Assembly: GCA_963667875.2 (NCBI GenBank)
Contig: CAXXGC010000009.1
Span: 496,001 to 560,000, forward strand
Source: JAEXOD01 sp963667875
GTDB lineage: Bacteria > Bacteroidota > Ignavibacteria > Ignavibacteriales > Melioribacteraceae
Direction of reading: 5' to 3'
DNA: 64,000 nucleotides
The notes beneath the pieces are model-generated. The model was not told the DNA's origin and made no database searches. It was given only the letters and a program-made list of their open reading frames with translations. Every line of letters begins with the position of its first letter. Position 1 is the stretch's first letter. Positions 28,012 through 35,557 of this stretch are shown here, piece by piece. The translations under genes and the position numbers were made by a program.

Positions 28012-28404
28012 ATGACTAGAACTATTGATTATCATTATTTCAGTATCACACAGTGTTTAGTATTATTAAAAACTATTGATAACAAAAAAAGTAAATTCAA
28101 AAGATTTTCTGCCAATCCCCAACAAATAAAATCTTATTTGTTTAGTACTTATATAAAAAATTTACCATACATAAAAAAAACTACTCAAAGTCGATTTAAA
28201 AATATTTTAAGAAGATATTATTTCTACCTTTTTTTATTCCAATTGTATTCAGCTGATTATTGTAAAAAAGCGGAAAAACACTTTCAATTATTAAATAATT
28301 GTGAGCTTTTAATTCAGTCAATTGAAATCGAATCTAATAGTGTTTTAGCTGTAATTGAGAATTATTTCAAAGTAGATAAAAGAACTGGTATTTTTACATA
28401 TTAA
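28012..28404 (+). CDS. hypothetical basic protein (130 aa)
   Basis: Unrecognised. It is rich in Lys, Tyr and Phe, probably all-helical, with a YYFYLFLFQLYSADY stretch in the middle that could be a short amphipathic or membrane-associated helix. It starts 29 bases after the sigma54 activator gene on the same strand and is followed by a 102-base gap. No catalytic motif. It probably belongs to the operon; role unknown. Confidence 0.55.
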   Translation: MTRTIDYHYFSITQCLVLLKTIDNKKSKFKRFSANPQQIKSYLFSTYIKNLPYIKKTTQSRFKNILRRYYFYLFLFQLYSADYCKKAEKHFQLLNNCELLIQSIEIESNSVLAVIENYFKVDKRTGIFTY

Positions 28405-28506
28405 ACATGTTGGAAATTTAATTTTAATGAATGATTATTTTAGCTTTTATAAATAAAAAAATTGTAATATTCTCTAAAATAAGCAATTAAGGAAATAAAT
28501 TTAATT

Positions 28507-30330
28507 ATGAATCATTATTTTATTACTAAAAACTTGCTGCTTGCGAATTCATTAAAAAGATTCTTCTATTATAAACATACGCTTAATTTAATCACAATTG
28601 AAATTATTAGTGAGGATTTTATTTATTATAAAAATATTTGTGATAAAATCGATAAAATTATTGTAGAAAGTGGTAAAGATGCAATTTTTTATATGGATGA
28701 GACAGTTGAGAACTCTTTTATTGATAATGCAAAAATAAATATTCTACATAATAATTCCCTCATTTATCAATTATGCATTACGTTTCCCGAATTGCATTGG
28801 GTGTTTATTTCAGCTAATGATTTTCCTAAAAACTATTCGGGATGTAATAGTAGCGTTATTAATAATTATCATGTGTTGAATGTCTTGACAAAAATTACAA
28901 ATCTTGAGAATATTCATGAATTATTTCATTACGAATATGACTCTTTATTTGATCCTTCCGGATTACGAAATATGTTGAAAATAAAATTATTTAATGATGA
29001 GGTGGATAGGTTAAATAGAAATAGAATCGCTTTTACTCTTGATGACGAAAGAGTTTTTTCGTATTTATATGCATATGCCGCTTTTTCCAAAGGATATAGA
29101 GTATGGTCAATTAATTCTTATTTTATAATGGATAGGTTATTAAAAAACGATAAAGAAGAAATAGAAGATTATTCGATTATTTTTGAAGATTTGTTCTTAA
29201 ATTATCCGGATACGGAAAATTATAAGTTAAAAGAATCGAATGATGATAAATCTAAAGTTGGTCTTTCAGATTTGAAAATACGTAATTCTAATTACGGGAA
29301 AATACGTGATTTTAGACAAAGACTTATTATTTCTGTTGGAAACACATTGGAAAATTTATATAAACGTGCAGAATCGAACAAATTGTATATAAATGAATTG
29401 AAGAATGCCGGAAAAATAATTAAAATGATTTATAAACCTGTACCAAGTCTATTTGGGCTAATATCCAAATTAAAAAATAATCCTAATTATATTTGGCCAA
29501 TTAAAATGCCAAATAAAAATGAAGATGGACATAGTGCGCCCGGTAAATCTTTAAAAATAGCCGAGTATATGATTAGAAGAGCAGAAAAAATAATTATTGA
29601 TAAAGCAAGTCTGAAGAATTTAATTACAGGAGCAATTTTAGCAAGGGAAGCACAAGAGATACTTGATAATAGAACCCCAACAGTAAGTTTACGAGCTTTG
29701 ACTATTCGGCAAAGTTTAGAGGTAGCATTCGAATGTTCATTCCATGGAATAGAATATAATCTTGATGTTAAAAATAGATTAACCGAACTTAAAAAAGAAG
29801 TAAAATCAGTTTGCAAATGGTATAAAAGAGGGAATGTACGAAAAAAAGCCGAACTAAACGCGTTAACAACAATAATTGGTAAAATGGCACTCATTTATAG
29901 AGAGTATCATCAGTTTGATGAAGAAAATATTGCTATATCAGAACTCCGGCGACTTGAAGGCCGATCCATTTTATTTAAGTATCCTGTATTATATATATTC
30001 TACCCATTTCGCCTTTATCTTGAGCAATTATTAAAATCGATTCCATTCTTCATTGGAGCCGTACTATTTTGGGCAGGATCTTTTGCCTTCCTATGGAAAA
30101 TGTTTGAAATTGTAAACCCGGAAAAAGGTAGCGGGTATACATTTTATTTTATAAAATCGTTAGAAACTATGTTATCTTTTTCTGAAGGTTTTGAATATAT
30201 ATGGCTTTCAAAATCATTGCATCAGAATGGATTCTTAATATTTTTATTAATAGGTATGCCGGTGATAATTGGATTTGTTCATCTCGGGATATTTATTACT
30301 TATCTATATGATAAATTTTTACGCAAATAG
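28507..30330 (+). CDS. unknown membrane protein with C-terminal two-helix module
   Basis: This protein has 607 residues. The soluble N-terminal part starts with a segment resembling the N-terminus of the protein at 25801. A long helical middle (about 240-500) contains LRALTIRQSLEVAFECSFHGIEY. The C-terminus holds two membrane helices (about 510-535 and 575-602) that bracket a short hydrophobic re-entrant-looking segment, FYFIKSLETMLSFSEGF (546-562). That layout is reminiscent of two-helix channel pores but without the TxGYG filter. The next small membrane gene follows directly and could be its partner. Function unknown; a membrane output of the signalling operon is one possibility. Confidence 0.65.
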   Translation: MNHYFITKNLLLANSLKRFFYYKHTLNLITIEIISEDFIYYKNICDKIDKIIVESGKDAIFYMDETVENSFIDNAKINILHNNSLIYQLCITFPELHWVFISANDFPKNYSGCNSSVINNYHVLNVLTKITNLENIHELFHYEYDSLFDPSGLRNMLKIKLFNDEVDRLNRNRIAFTLDDERVFSYLYAYAAFSKGYRVWSINSYFIMDRLLKNDKEEIEDYSIIFEDLFLNYPDTENYKLKESNDDKSKVGLSDLKIRNSNYGKIRDFRQRLIISVGNTLENLYKRAESNKLYINELKNAGKIIKMIYKPVPSLFGLISKLKNNPNYIWPIKMPNKNEDGHSAPGKSLKIAEYMIRRAEKIIIDKASLKNLITGAILAREAQEILDNRTPTVSLRALTIRQSLEVAFECSFHGIEYNLDVKNRLTELKKEVKSVCKWYKRGNVRKKAELNALTTIIGKMALIYREYHQFDEENIAISELRRLEGRSILFKYPVLYIFYPFRLYLEQLLKSIPFFIGAVLFWAGSFAFLWKMFEIVNPEKGSGYTFYFIKSLETMLSFSEGFEYIWLSKSLHQNGFLIFLLIGMPVIIGFVHLGIFITYLYDKFLRK

Positions 30331-30344
30331 TGGAGGGTATTATA

Positions 30345-30695
30345 ATGGAAAATAACACTGAAAAGAATCACGAATTAGGCGAATCAAGCACAAAGACGGT
30401 TGAGGCAGTAAAAAAAGCTGTTCTTGAGGAAATAAAAAGTTTATTAAAAAAAAATTATTCGGCACATAAGAAAGCAACAAATAATTTAGTGGTTTTTCCA
30501 ATTATTTTTATCATAAACCTTTTTGTTGCTATGCTTCTCTATATGTTTGCTTCAGGGTTTTATAAGCTTAAAGACTGTGCAGATTGGATTGTAATAAAAA
30601 CTATTATTATTGCAATCTTAATTATGATGGTTGAATTAATATTTTCTTATTTAATAAAAAAATATTTATTGCATATTCGTAAGTTATTAGATTAA
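30345..30695 (+). CDS. small membrane protein with two helices
   Basis: This protein has 116 residues. The ATG at 30345 is chosen over the GTG at 30330, because GGAGGG at 30332 is spaced 7 bases from it and the GTG overlaps the previous stop. A charged helical N-terminus (about 1-45) is followed by two membrane helices (about 46-70 and 85-108). It is tightly coupled to the membrane protein before it, so the two may form a complex. No recognised family. Confidence 0.65.
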   Translation: MENNTEKNHELGESSTKTVEAVKKAVLEEIKSLLKKNYSAHKKATNNLVVFPIIFIINLFVAMLLYMFASGFYKLKDCADWIVIKTIIIAILIMMVELIFSYLIKKYLLHIRKLLD

Positions 30696-31183
30696 ATAAA
30701 TGTTTATTTAATAATACTCGCAAGGAAGTCTTTTTATATTAATTAAGAGAAATAATCCCTGTGTCCCCACGAAAACTTTAACAAAGAATATTTTACCTCT
30801 ATAACATGTATCCATGATTAAAAAAAATGGTAAATATTAAAACTCATCTTGTATAGCTTCAATTTTATATAATCCATGAAAACTTAAAGAGTGTTTAATG
30901 AAAGAAATCAACAAAGAGATTTTTAAGTTAATGTTAGAGGAATTAGAATATTATGAAATTCGCGCTATATTTTACGACAAATAATAGACGAATCACAAAT
31001 CAACAAAATACGAATGTTTGATAGATAATAAGAATTAATAACAGCTGTGAAATTGTTAAATGGCCTCTCTTTAAATATCCACACTATTAGTAATTTGGAA
31101 TAATATTACCCCTTAAAAAACATCTTCTTTTTTCGGTATAAGAACCTTGATAATAACTAACAACAATCAAGGAGAATTATACT
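30696..31183. other. intergenic boundary region before the amidoligase cassette
   Basis: 488 AT-rich bases. One 28-codon frame, 30898-30984 (begins MKEINKEIFKL), may be the remnant of a gene start. AAGGAGAA at 31168 is the ribosome site of the next gene. This is a possible left flank of the 31-47 kb element, but no tRNA fragment or inverted end was seen here. Confidence 0.5.
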
Positions 31184-31888
31184 ATGTCATTTACAATTGG
31201 GTGCGACCCTGAATTAGTAGCTCGTAAAAATGGGGTGTTTGTTAATGCCAGTGATTATTTCAAGTTTAACAGTAGTTTTGGGTTAGATGGTAATAATGAT
31301 ATTTGCGAAATAAGACCCGGCTATGCAGAATCACCAATAGAACTTACCGCCAAAATAAAAACCGTTTTAGAATATGGACACGAAAAAGAACCCGAGTTAG
31401 AATTTTTATCTGGACAATATTCTAGTGGCTATCCTTTAGGAGGTCATTTACACTTGGGGATTGAACCTACCACACCATTAATAAATGCATTGGATACTGT
31501 TATCTACGCCCTTTCAGATTGCATTGATGATCTTGAACAAAGGACAAAACGCCAAAGTACCGGTTATGGTGCAAGATACGCTTTTAGGAAAAAGGATTAT
31601 GGTATGGAGTATAGAACACCGGGAAGCTGGTTAATATCCCCTGCTGTTACACTTGTTACATTTACTCTCACTAAACTTACTGTAATTGCCACACTTGAAG
31701 ATAAGCTTGACCTTGTTGCGTTAAAAGGCAGACAGCACTCAAGAACATTTCTAAGCAATCTGGAAAGCTTTCTTGTTACAATACCTGATGATTGCAGGGA
31801 AGGACTTGCACAACTTAAAAAACTAATCACAAAACCTATAAACTGGAATCAGAATATACTCCCTAATTGGGGTATTTCTGTTAACTAA
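31184..31888 (+). CDS. phiEco32-like COOH-NH2 ligase (amidoligase, type 2)
   Basis: This is a 234-residue glutamine-synthetase-fold amidoligase of the phage phiEco32 type. Motifs include GCDPELV at 6-12, GLDGNNDICEIRP (36-48) and GGHLHLGIEP near 88-97, which carry acidic and His residues that would bind Mg-ATP. The family is predicted to form amide bonds between a carboxylate and an amine, either in small-molecule synthesis or in peptide tagging of proteins. It heads a cassette with a zinc-binding protein and a class II glutamine amidotransferase that could supply ammonia. Strong ribosome site; 11 bases to the next gene. Confidence 0.85.
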   Translation: MSFTIGCDPELVARKNGVFVNASDYFKFNSSFGLDGNNDICEIRPGYAESPIELTAKIKTVLEYGHEKEPELEFLSGQYSSGYPLGGHLHLGIEPTTPLINALDTVIYALSDCIDDLEQRTKRQSTGYGARYAFRKKDYGMEYRTPGSWLISPAVTLVTFTLTKLTVIATLEDKLDLVALKGRQHSRTFLSNLESFLVTIPDDCREGLAQLKKLITKPINWNQNILPNWGISVN

Positions 31889-31899
31889 GGGGGTGGGTT

Positions 31900-32529
31900 A
31901 TGTCGCTTATGTTTTGCTCTATTTGCGAGTGCAAACTCGAAGAAGATGATGATTTTACTACCGTTGATGGCAGACCGGTCTGTGATTCATGTTTTAGTGA
32001 GAACTATCATTATTGCAGTAACTGTGATACAATAATTCACAGCAACGAGACATATTACAATAATGCCGGTGATCCCTTTTGTTCAAGCTGTTATGAAGAT
32101 GAGGATAACGAGGATGAGGATGAATATGATGAAGATTGTCCTAATAATCCTTCTGTAACCGAAGAAGAAAAAGAAACAATTATTAAGTTAGCCAACCAAT
32201 GGTTAAATGATGATAACCCGCGCAAGTTTAATATTAACATTAAACAGGGCGATTATTGTTTGGCTGACTTGCGTACTAAAATAGGTTTAGTAATCTCCCC
32301 TGTTTATGTATATGGATTGTCAAAAAGAGATGAGTACGAATTATGTGTTAGTCCTGATATACAACCTACCGTTACCGAATTTCTTGAATTTAACAACCTC
32401 CCGTGGCAAGTTACAACCGGTTACGGTTCACGCCGAATAGGCATTTCTTATTCATTAAGGTTAGATCATTTTGATGAAATTATCAAACTGGTCAAAGAAT
32501 TAACGGATGGTGTATTATGTGCGGCATAA
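31900..32529 (+). CDS. LIM-like zinc-binding protein of the amidoligase cassette
   Basis: This protein has 209 residues. The first 70 hold repeated CxxC pairs (CSIC, CDSC, CSNC, CSSC) spaced as in LIM-type double zinc ribbons, followed by a very acidic linker (EDEDNEDEDEYDED) and a C-terminal alpha+beta domain (about 90-209) that I cannot assign. Its start overlaps GGGGGTGGG just after the amidoligase stop, and its last 13 bases overlap the amidotransferase gene. It may present or recognise the protein substrate of the tagging reaction; this is inference from cassette membership. Confidence 0.75.
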   Translation: MSLMFCSICECKLEEDDDFTTVDGRPVCDSCFSENYHYCSNCDTIIHSNETYYNNAGDPFCSSCYEDEDNEDEDEYDEDCPNNPSVTEEEKETIIKLANQWLNDDNPRKFNINIKQGDYCLADLRTKIGLVISPVYVYGLSKRDEYELCVSPDIQPTVTEFLEFNNLPWQVTTGYGSRRIGISYSLRLDHFDEIIKLVKELTDGVLCAA

Positions 32530-33419
32530 TGGGGTGGTTTTGTTTTGCAGAGGCTAGACCTAATAAAGAAAGCATGACAAATATGTTTTCAATACTTGAG
32601 TGCCGCGGACGAGATGCCAGCGGGTATGCATTTATCAAAGACAAAAGGCTTATTGTAAATAAGGCACCTGTTAAGTCTTCTGAGCTTGTTAAACATAAGG
32701 AATGGGGAGCATTGTCGCTCCCCAGGACACTGATTGCTCATACTCGTCTTAAAACACAAGGCTCGGAAAAGCTTAACGTAAACAACCACCCATTGTATAA
32801 CAAATATGGAATTGCTGTTGTACACAATGGTATGATTCATAACGACAAAGAAATATTCACAACCGCTAAACGTGATGGACAAGTTGATAGTGAAGCAATA
32901 TTATCTGTGTTGTCTACCAAAGCTAAGGGAGATAAAATTAAACGAGTATTTGAAAAGCTTGAAGGCTCTTTTGCGTTTGCAAGTATAGATGTTAATGATC
33001 CGGAAAAATTAATACTCGTTAAAAAAGACAATCCCTTATGTCTTTACTTGGACACTAAAGCTGAGATATTATACTTTTGCAGCGAACGGGAAATAATGCA
33101 AGAATCCTTGAATATTAAAAGCTCCTCAATAAGAGGATTTAATATTGGAGAGGATAATTACCATTATTATGAGATGGAAAACAATTACGGAATGGTTATA
33201 AATCGCGTTGGTGTTGAGAACTACAAACGTTACACACCTAAACGAGATGAATGGATGTCTTTTAGAAATTACCATTTGCCTTTTGGGAAATCTGATTTAG
33301 ACATGGATTTTATTGAATGCCCTTATTGTCTCGCCAAAACCTTATATGACGGAAGTAAATTAGTTAACCAATGCGAGTCTTGCGGAGCAGAATTAAATGA
33401 GGAGGATATATATACATGA
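32517..33419 (+). CDS. class II glutamine amidotransferase with C-terminal zinc ribbon
   Basis: This is a 300-residue Ntn-type glutaminase. The catalytic Cys2 is exposed by removal of Met1 (MCGIMGWF). ECRGRDASGYAF near 28-39, LIAHTRLKT near 72-80 and VVHNGMIHN near 100-108 are conserved GATase_6 blocks. A C-terminal zinc ribbon (CPYC ... CESC, about 266-292) is an addition. It releases ammonia from glutamine, presumably for the amidoligase at 31184. The gene overlaps its upstream neighbour by 13 bases and the small gene downstream by 4, giving full translational coupling. Confidence 0.88.
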   Translation: MCGIMGWFCFAEARPNKESMTNMFSILECRGRDASGYAFIKDKRLIVNKAPVKSSELVKHKEWGALSLPRTLIAHTRLKTQGSEKLNVNNHPLYNKYGIAVVHNGMIHNDKEIFTTAKRDGQVDSEAILSVLSTKAKGDKIKRVFEKLEGSFAFASIDVNDPEKLILVKKDNPLCLYLDTKAEILYFCSEREIMQESLNIKSSSIRGFNIGEDNYHYYEMENNYGMVINRVGVENYKRYTPKRDEWMSFRNYHLPFGKSDLDMDFIECPYCLAKTLYDGSKLVNQCESCGAELNEEDIYT

Positions 33420-33502
33420 ACTGGATGATTATCGCAGTTGAAATTGCGATAGCAGCTTTAATAATTATTTTGGATTCCATGGATAAGGATAACAAAAAAT
33501 GA
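33416..33502 (+). CDS. 28-residue single-span membrane peptide
   Basis: This short gene has ATGA overlaps at both ends: its ATG lies in the amidotransferase stop, and its TGA contains the start of the Gam-like gene at 33499. The product begins MNWMIIAVEIAIAALIIIL, one membrane helix, and ends in a charged tail (DSMDKDNKK). Precise coupling on both sides is strong evidence that it is translated. It could anchor the cassette to the membrane or act as a small toxin-like or holin-like peptide; no family recognised. Confidence 0.65.
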   Translation: MNWMIIAVEIAIAALIIILDSMDKDNKK

Positions 33503-34068
33503 AGAATGATGGAATAATATTTATGGATGAGCTTTTAACGGAAGTTGAGCTCAAGGAGGGAGAGCAAACCCTTGCTTATTATGATTTGCTATTACTCGAG
33601 ATTCAGGAGCATCAGAGGAAAATGGCGGAAACTTTTACCATTGCTAGACAGGAAATAGAAATAATTAATCAATGGGCAGTAACATCAAATTCTAAACTGC
33701 AAGATAAAATTAACTTTATCGAAAAGAAACTTGAAGCCTTTATAAAACAACAAGGCACCAAAACTATCGACATGGCTCATGGAGTATTAAAGCTTCGTAA
33801 GAAACCTGATAAAGTTGAGATTAAAGATTTACAATTATTTCTAAAACATGCTAAGCCTGAAATGTTAACAATAATACCTGAGGAGGTTAAACCGGACTTA
33901 ACTAAAATTAAGTCATACTTAAAAGGTCATTACACAACCCCACCAGGTATTGAAATAATAACCGGTAACGAAGAATTCACTTATAAACTAAAAGAGGAAA
34001 AAGAAAGTGGAAAGGAAGAAATTGGAATTAATACTGAACCAGCCCTGCCCAATAGAATTGCTGTATGA
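33499..34068 (+). CDS. gam: Mu Gam-like host-nuclease inhibitor protein
   Basis: This protein has 189 residues. A long N-terminal coiled-coil (about 15-90: YYDLLLLEIQEHQRKM to IEKKLEAFIKQ) is followed by TKTIDMAHGVLKLRKKPDKVEI, which is the characteristic Gam-like beta segment, and a helical tail. Gam relatives bind DNA ends and shield linear phage or element DNA from host exonucleases (Ku-like). It supports the phage/plasmid nature of this region. Translation is coupled to the small membrane peptide and overlaps the next gene by 62 bases. Confidence 0.8.
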   Translation: MKNDGIIFMDELLTEVELKEGEQTLAYYDLLLLEIQEHQRKMAETFTIARQEIEIINQWAVTSNSKLQDKINFIEKKLEAFIKQQGTKTIDMAHGVLKLRKKPDKVEIKDLQLFLKHAKPEMLTIIPEEVKPDLTKIKSYLKGHYTTPPGIEIITGNEEFTYKLKEEKESGKEEIGINTEPALPNRIAV

Positions 34069-34489
34069 TGAACCGGTAACAGGTAACTCACAGTATGGCG
34101 AGTACTATCTGTACGCTGTACGCAACGGGGACGGTACAACTGAGTATAGCTTTTTTGCCCCTGATGAAGTTCATAATAAAATTAAGGATTTGAGAAAGGG
34201 AGCGAAGGCTGTAATTACAAAACTTGCGGAGCAAAAGGGAAATAAGATTGTAACAAAGTATGACGTGAGCATCCTGCTCAACCAACCCACTAGCCCAGCA
34301 TCAATGCCAACAGAACTGAAAAATACTCCCACAAGCGGGAGTGTCGACAACTATTACGAATTAATGTTGTTGTCGTGTAAGGATGCGGTGCGTATTCAAG
34401 CCGAGTTAGGTGGTTTAATTGATCCAAAGTCTATTGCTGTAACTCTATTTATCGCTCGCAGTAAGTCACCGTTTATTGGAGGTGGGTAA
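34007..34489 (+). CDS. hypothetical phage-element protein, possibly ssDNA-binding
   Basis: This protein has 160 residues. It starts at GTG 34007 with AGGAAAAAG upstream, overlapping the Gam-like gene in another frame. A beta-rich first half (YGEYYLYAVRNGDGTTEYSFFAP ... AVITKLAEQKGNKIVTKYDVSI) looks like an OB-fold. A Pro/Thr linker and a helical block ending LFIARSKSPFIGGG follow. Recombination modules often place single-strand binding proteins beside Gam and DUF932 genes, which fits but does not prove the call. The stop overlaps the next start (TAATG). Confidence 0.6.
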   Translation: MERKKLELILNQPCPIELLYDEPVTGNSQYGEYYLYAVRNGDGTTEYSFFAPDEVHNKIKDLRKGAKAVITKLAEQKGNKIVTKYDVSILLNQPTSPASMPTELKNTPTSGSVDNYYELMLLSCKDAVRIQAELGGLIDPKSIAVTLFIARSKSPFIGGG

Positions 34490-35229
34490 TGGATAAGTTA
34501 GAGAAGTATATGTTCCCCGTTGAAGAGAAACGTGTTTACTCAGAGGATAAAAATGGAAGTCTGTCCAAGACTGATGATTATAAAGCTATTATGCGTGTTG
34601 ATACAAATTCACTTGTGTCCATAATGCAGGATACTTATCATTTAGTCCCCAACAGGGATATAATTATGCCTCTGATGGATCAGCTGGAATCACTCGATTC
34701 CAGTTGGATTATAGACCCAAGCCATAGTTATGTTGAAAACTCACGAATGAGATTGCAGGTTACTTTCCCCGATTTAACATTTTCTGATGGAGAAAGTGAT
34801 ATTGCGTTATCATTGTTTTTGCATAACAGTTATGATGGCAGCGAAGGTGTTAGGATGTTCTGGGGAGCTATTCGTGGCATTTGTACTAATGGGATGGTAT
34901 TTGGAAAGGTCTTGAGTAAATATTACTCAAGACATACAAGTGGTATCCAAATTGGCAACATTAAACAACAGGTTGAAAAGACCTATGAACAGATACCAAT
35001 TATTAAGAACCGGATAGACATTCTACAGAACATTGGTGTTAAAAAAACCTTTAATGAGGCTATCGAGGAGAAACTTGGGGTTACAGTGGTAAATTACGTG
35101 CGCGACCAACCTGCCCCTGATAATCAATGGGTATTGTACAACTATTTAACCTATTATATATCCCATGTAATTGAAATGCGTATGCGTGCAGCATATCAAT
35201 TAAAGGTATCAAAGTTATTTCAATTGTAA
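34489..35229 (+). CDS. DUF932 phage/plasmid-like protein
   Basis: This protein has 246 residues. The block MRVDTNSLVSIMQDTYHLVPN near 35-55, FLHNSYDGSEGVRMFWGAIRGICTNGMVFG near 109-138, and the closing YNYLTYYISHVIEMR segment match the DUF932 family found in phages, plasmids and integrative elements. Its biochemical role is unknown; it is often near recombination genes. It is the last gene of the cassette that begins at 31184. Confidence 0.82.
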   Translation: MDKLEKYMFPVEEKRVYSEDKNGSLSKTDDYKAIMRVDTNSLVSIMQDTYHLVPNRDIIMPLMDQLESLDSSWIIDPSHSYVENSRMRLQVTFPDLTFSDGESDIALSLFLHNSYDGSEGVRMFWGAIRGICTNGMVFGKVLSKYYSRHTSGIQIGNIKQQVEKTYEQIPIIKNRIDILQNIGVKKTFNEAIEEKLGVTVVNYVRDQPAPDNQWVLYNYLTYYISHVIEMRMRAAYQLKVSKLFQL

Positions 35230-35557
35230 CAAAGCAGAAAAATTAAAAACAATACGAGATGAATATTTCTTGACTTTTGCAAAGTATATCAATAACTTTT
35301 CAAAGCGCAAAAATAATATTTGGTTTTTGCAAAAAAGTTTAAGGAAAATACATTACGTAGCTATTATAACGTATAGTTCTGCTTAGAAAACTGGCACTTT
35401 TTTAATACGACATGAACTATCGATAGGAGCTGCGTCCCCGTGTAATATTTAAGGGGCGCACCCTATTTATTCTTTTGTCGTTGGCATGCCAGTGCCGCTA
35501 AGCGAAAGTTAAATACGGGTACGACCCCTTTTTTATTAACAGATCATTGGAGGTAAG
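35230..35557. other. intergenic region with stem-loop and palindrome
   Basis: 328 bases. Visible structure: a GC-rich stem GCG(T)CCCC / GGGGCGC at 35432-35459 with a 13-base loop, a perfect palindrome TGGCATGCCA at 35482-35491, and a second CCCCTTTTTT stretch at 35525. These may terminate the cassette or regulate the next gene. The T-run after the first stem is weak, so I do not call a terminator. Confidence 0.5.

Noticed and set aside
35525..35536. Terminator at the CCCCTTTTTT run
   Set aside because: The only complementary arm lies about 70 bases upstream, giving too long a loop for a Rho-independent terminator.
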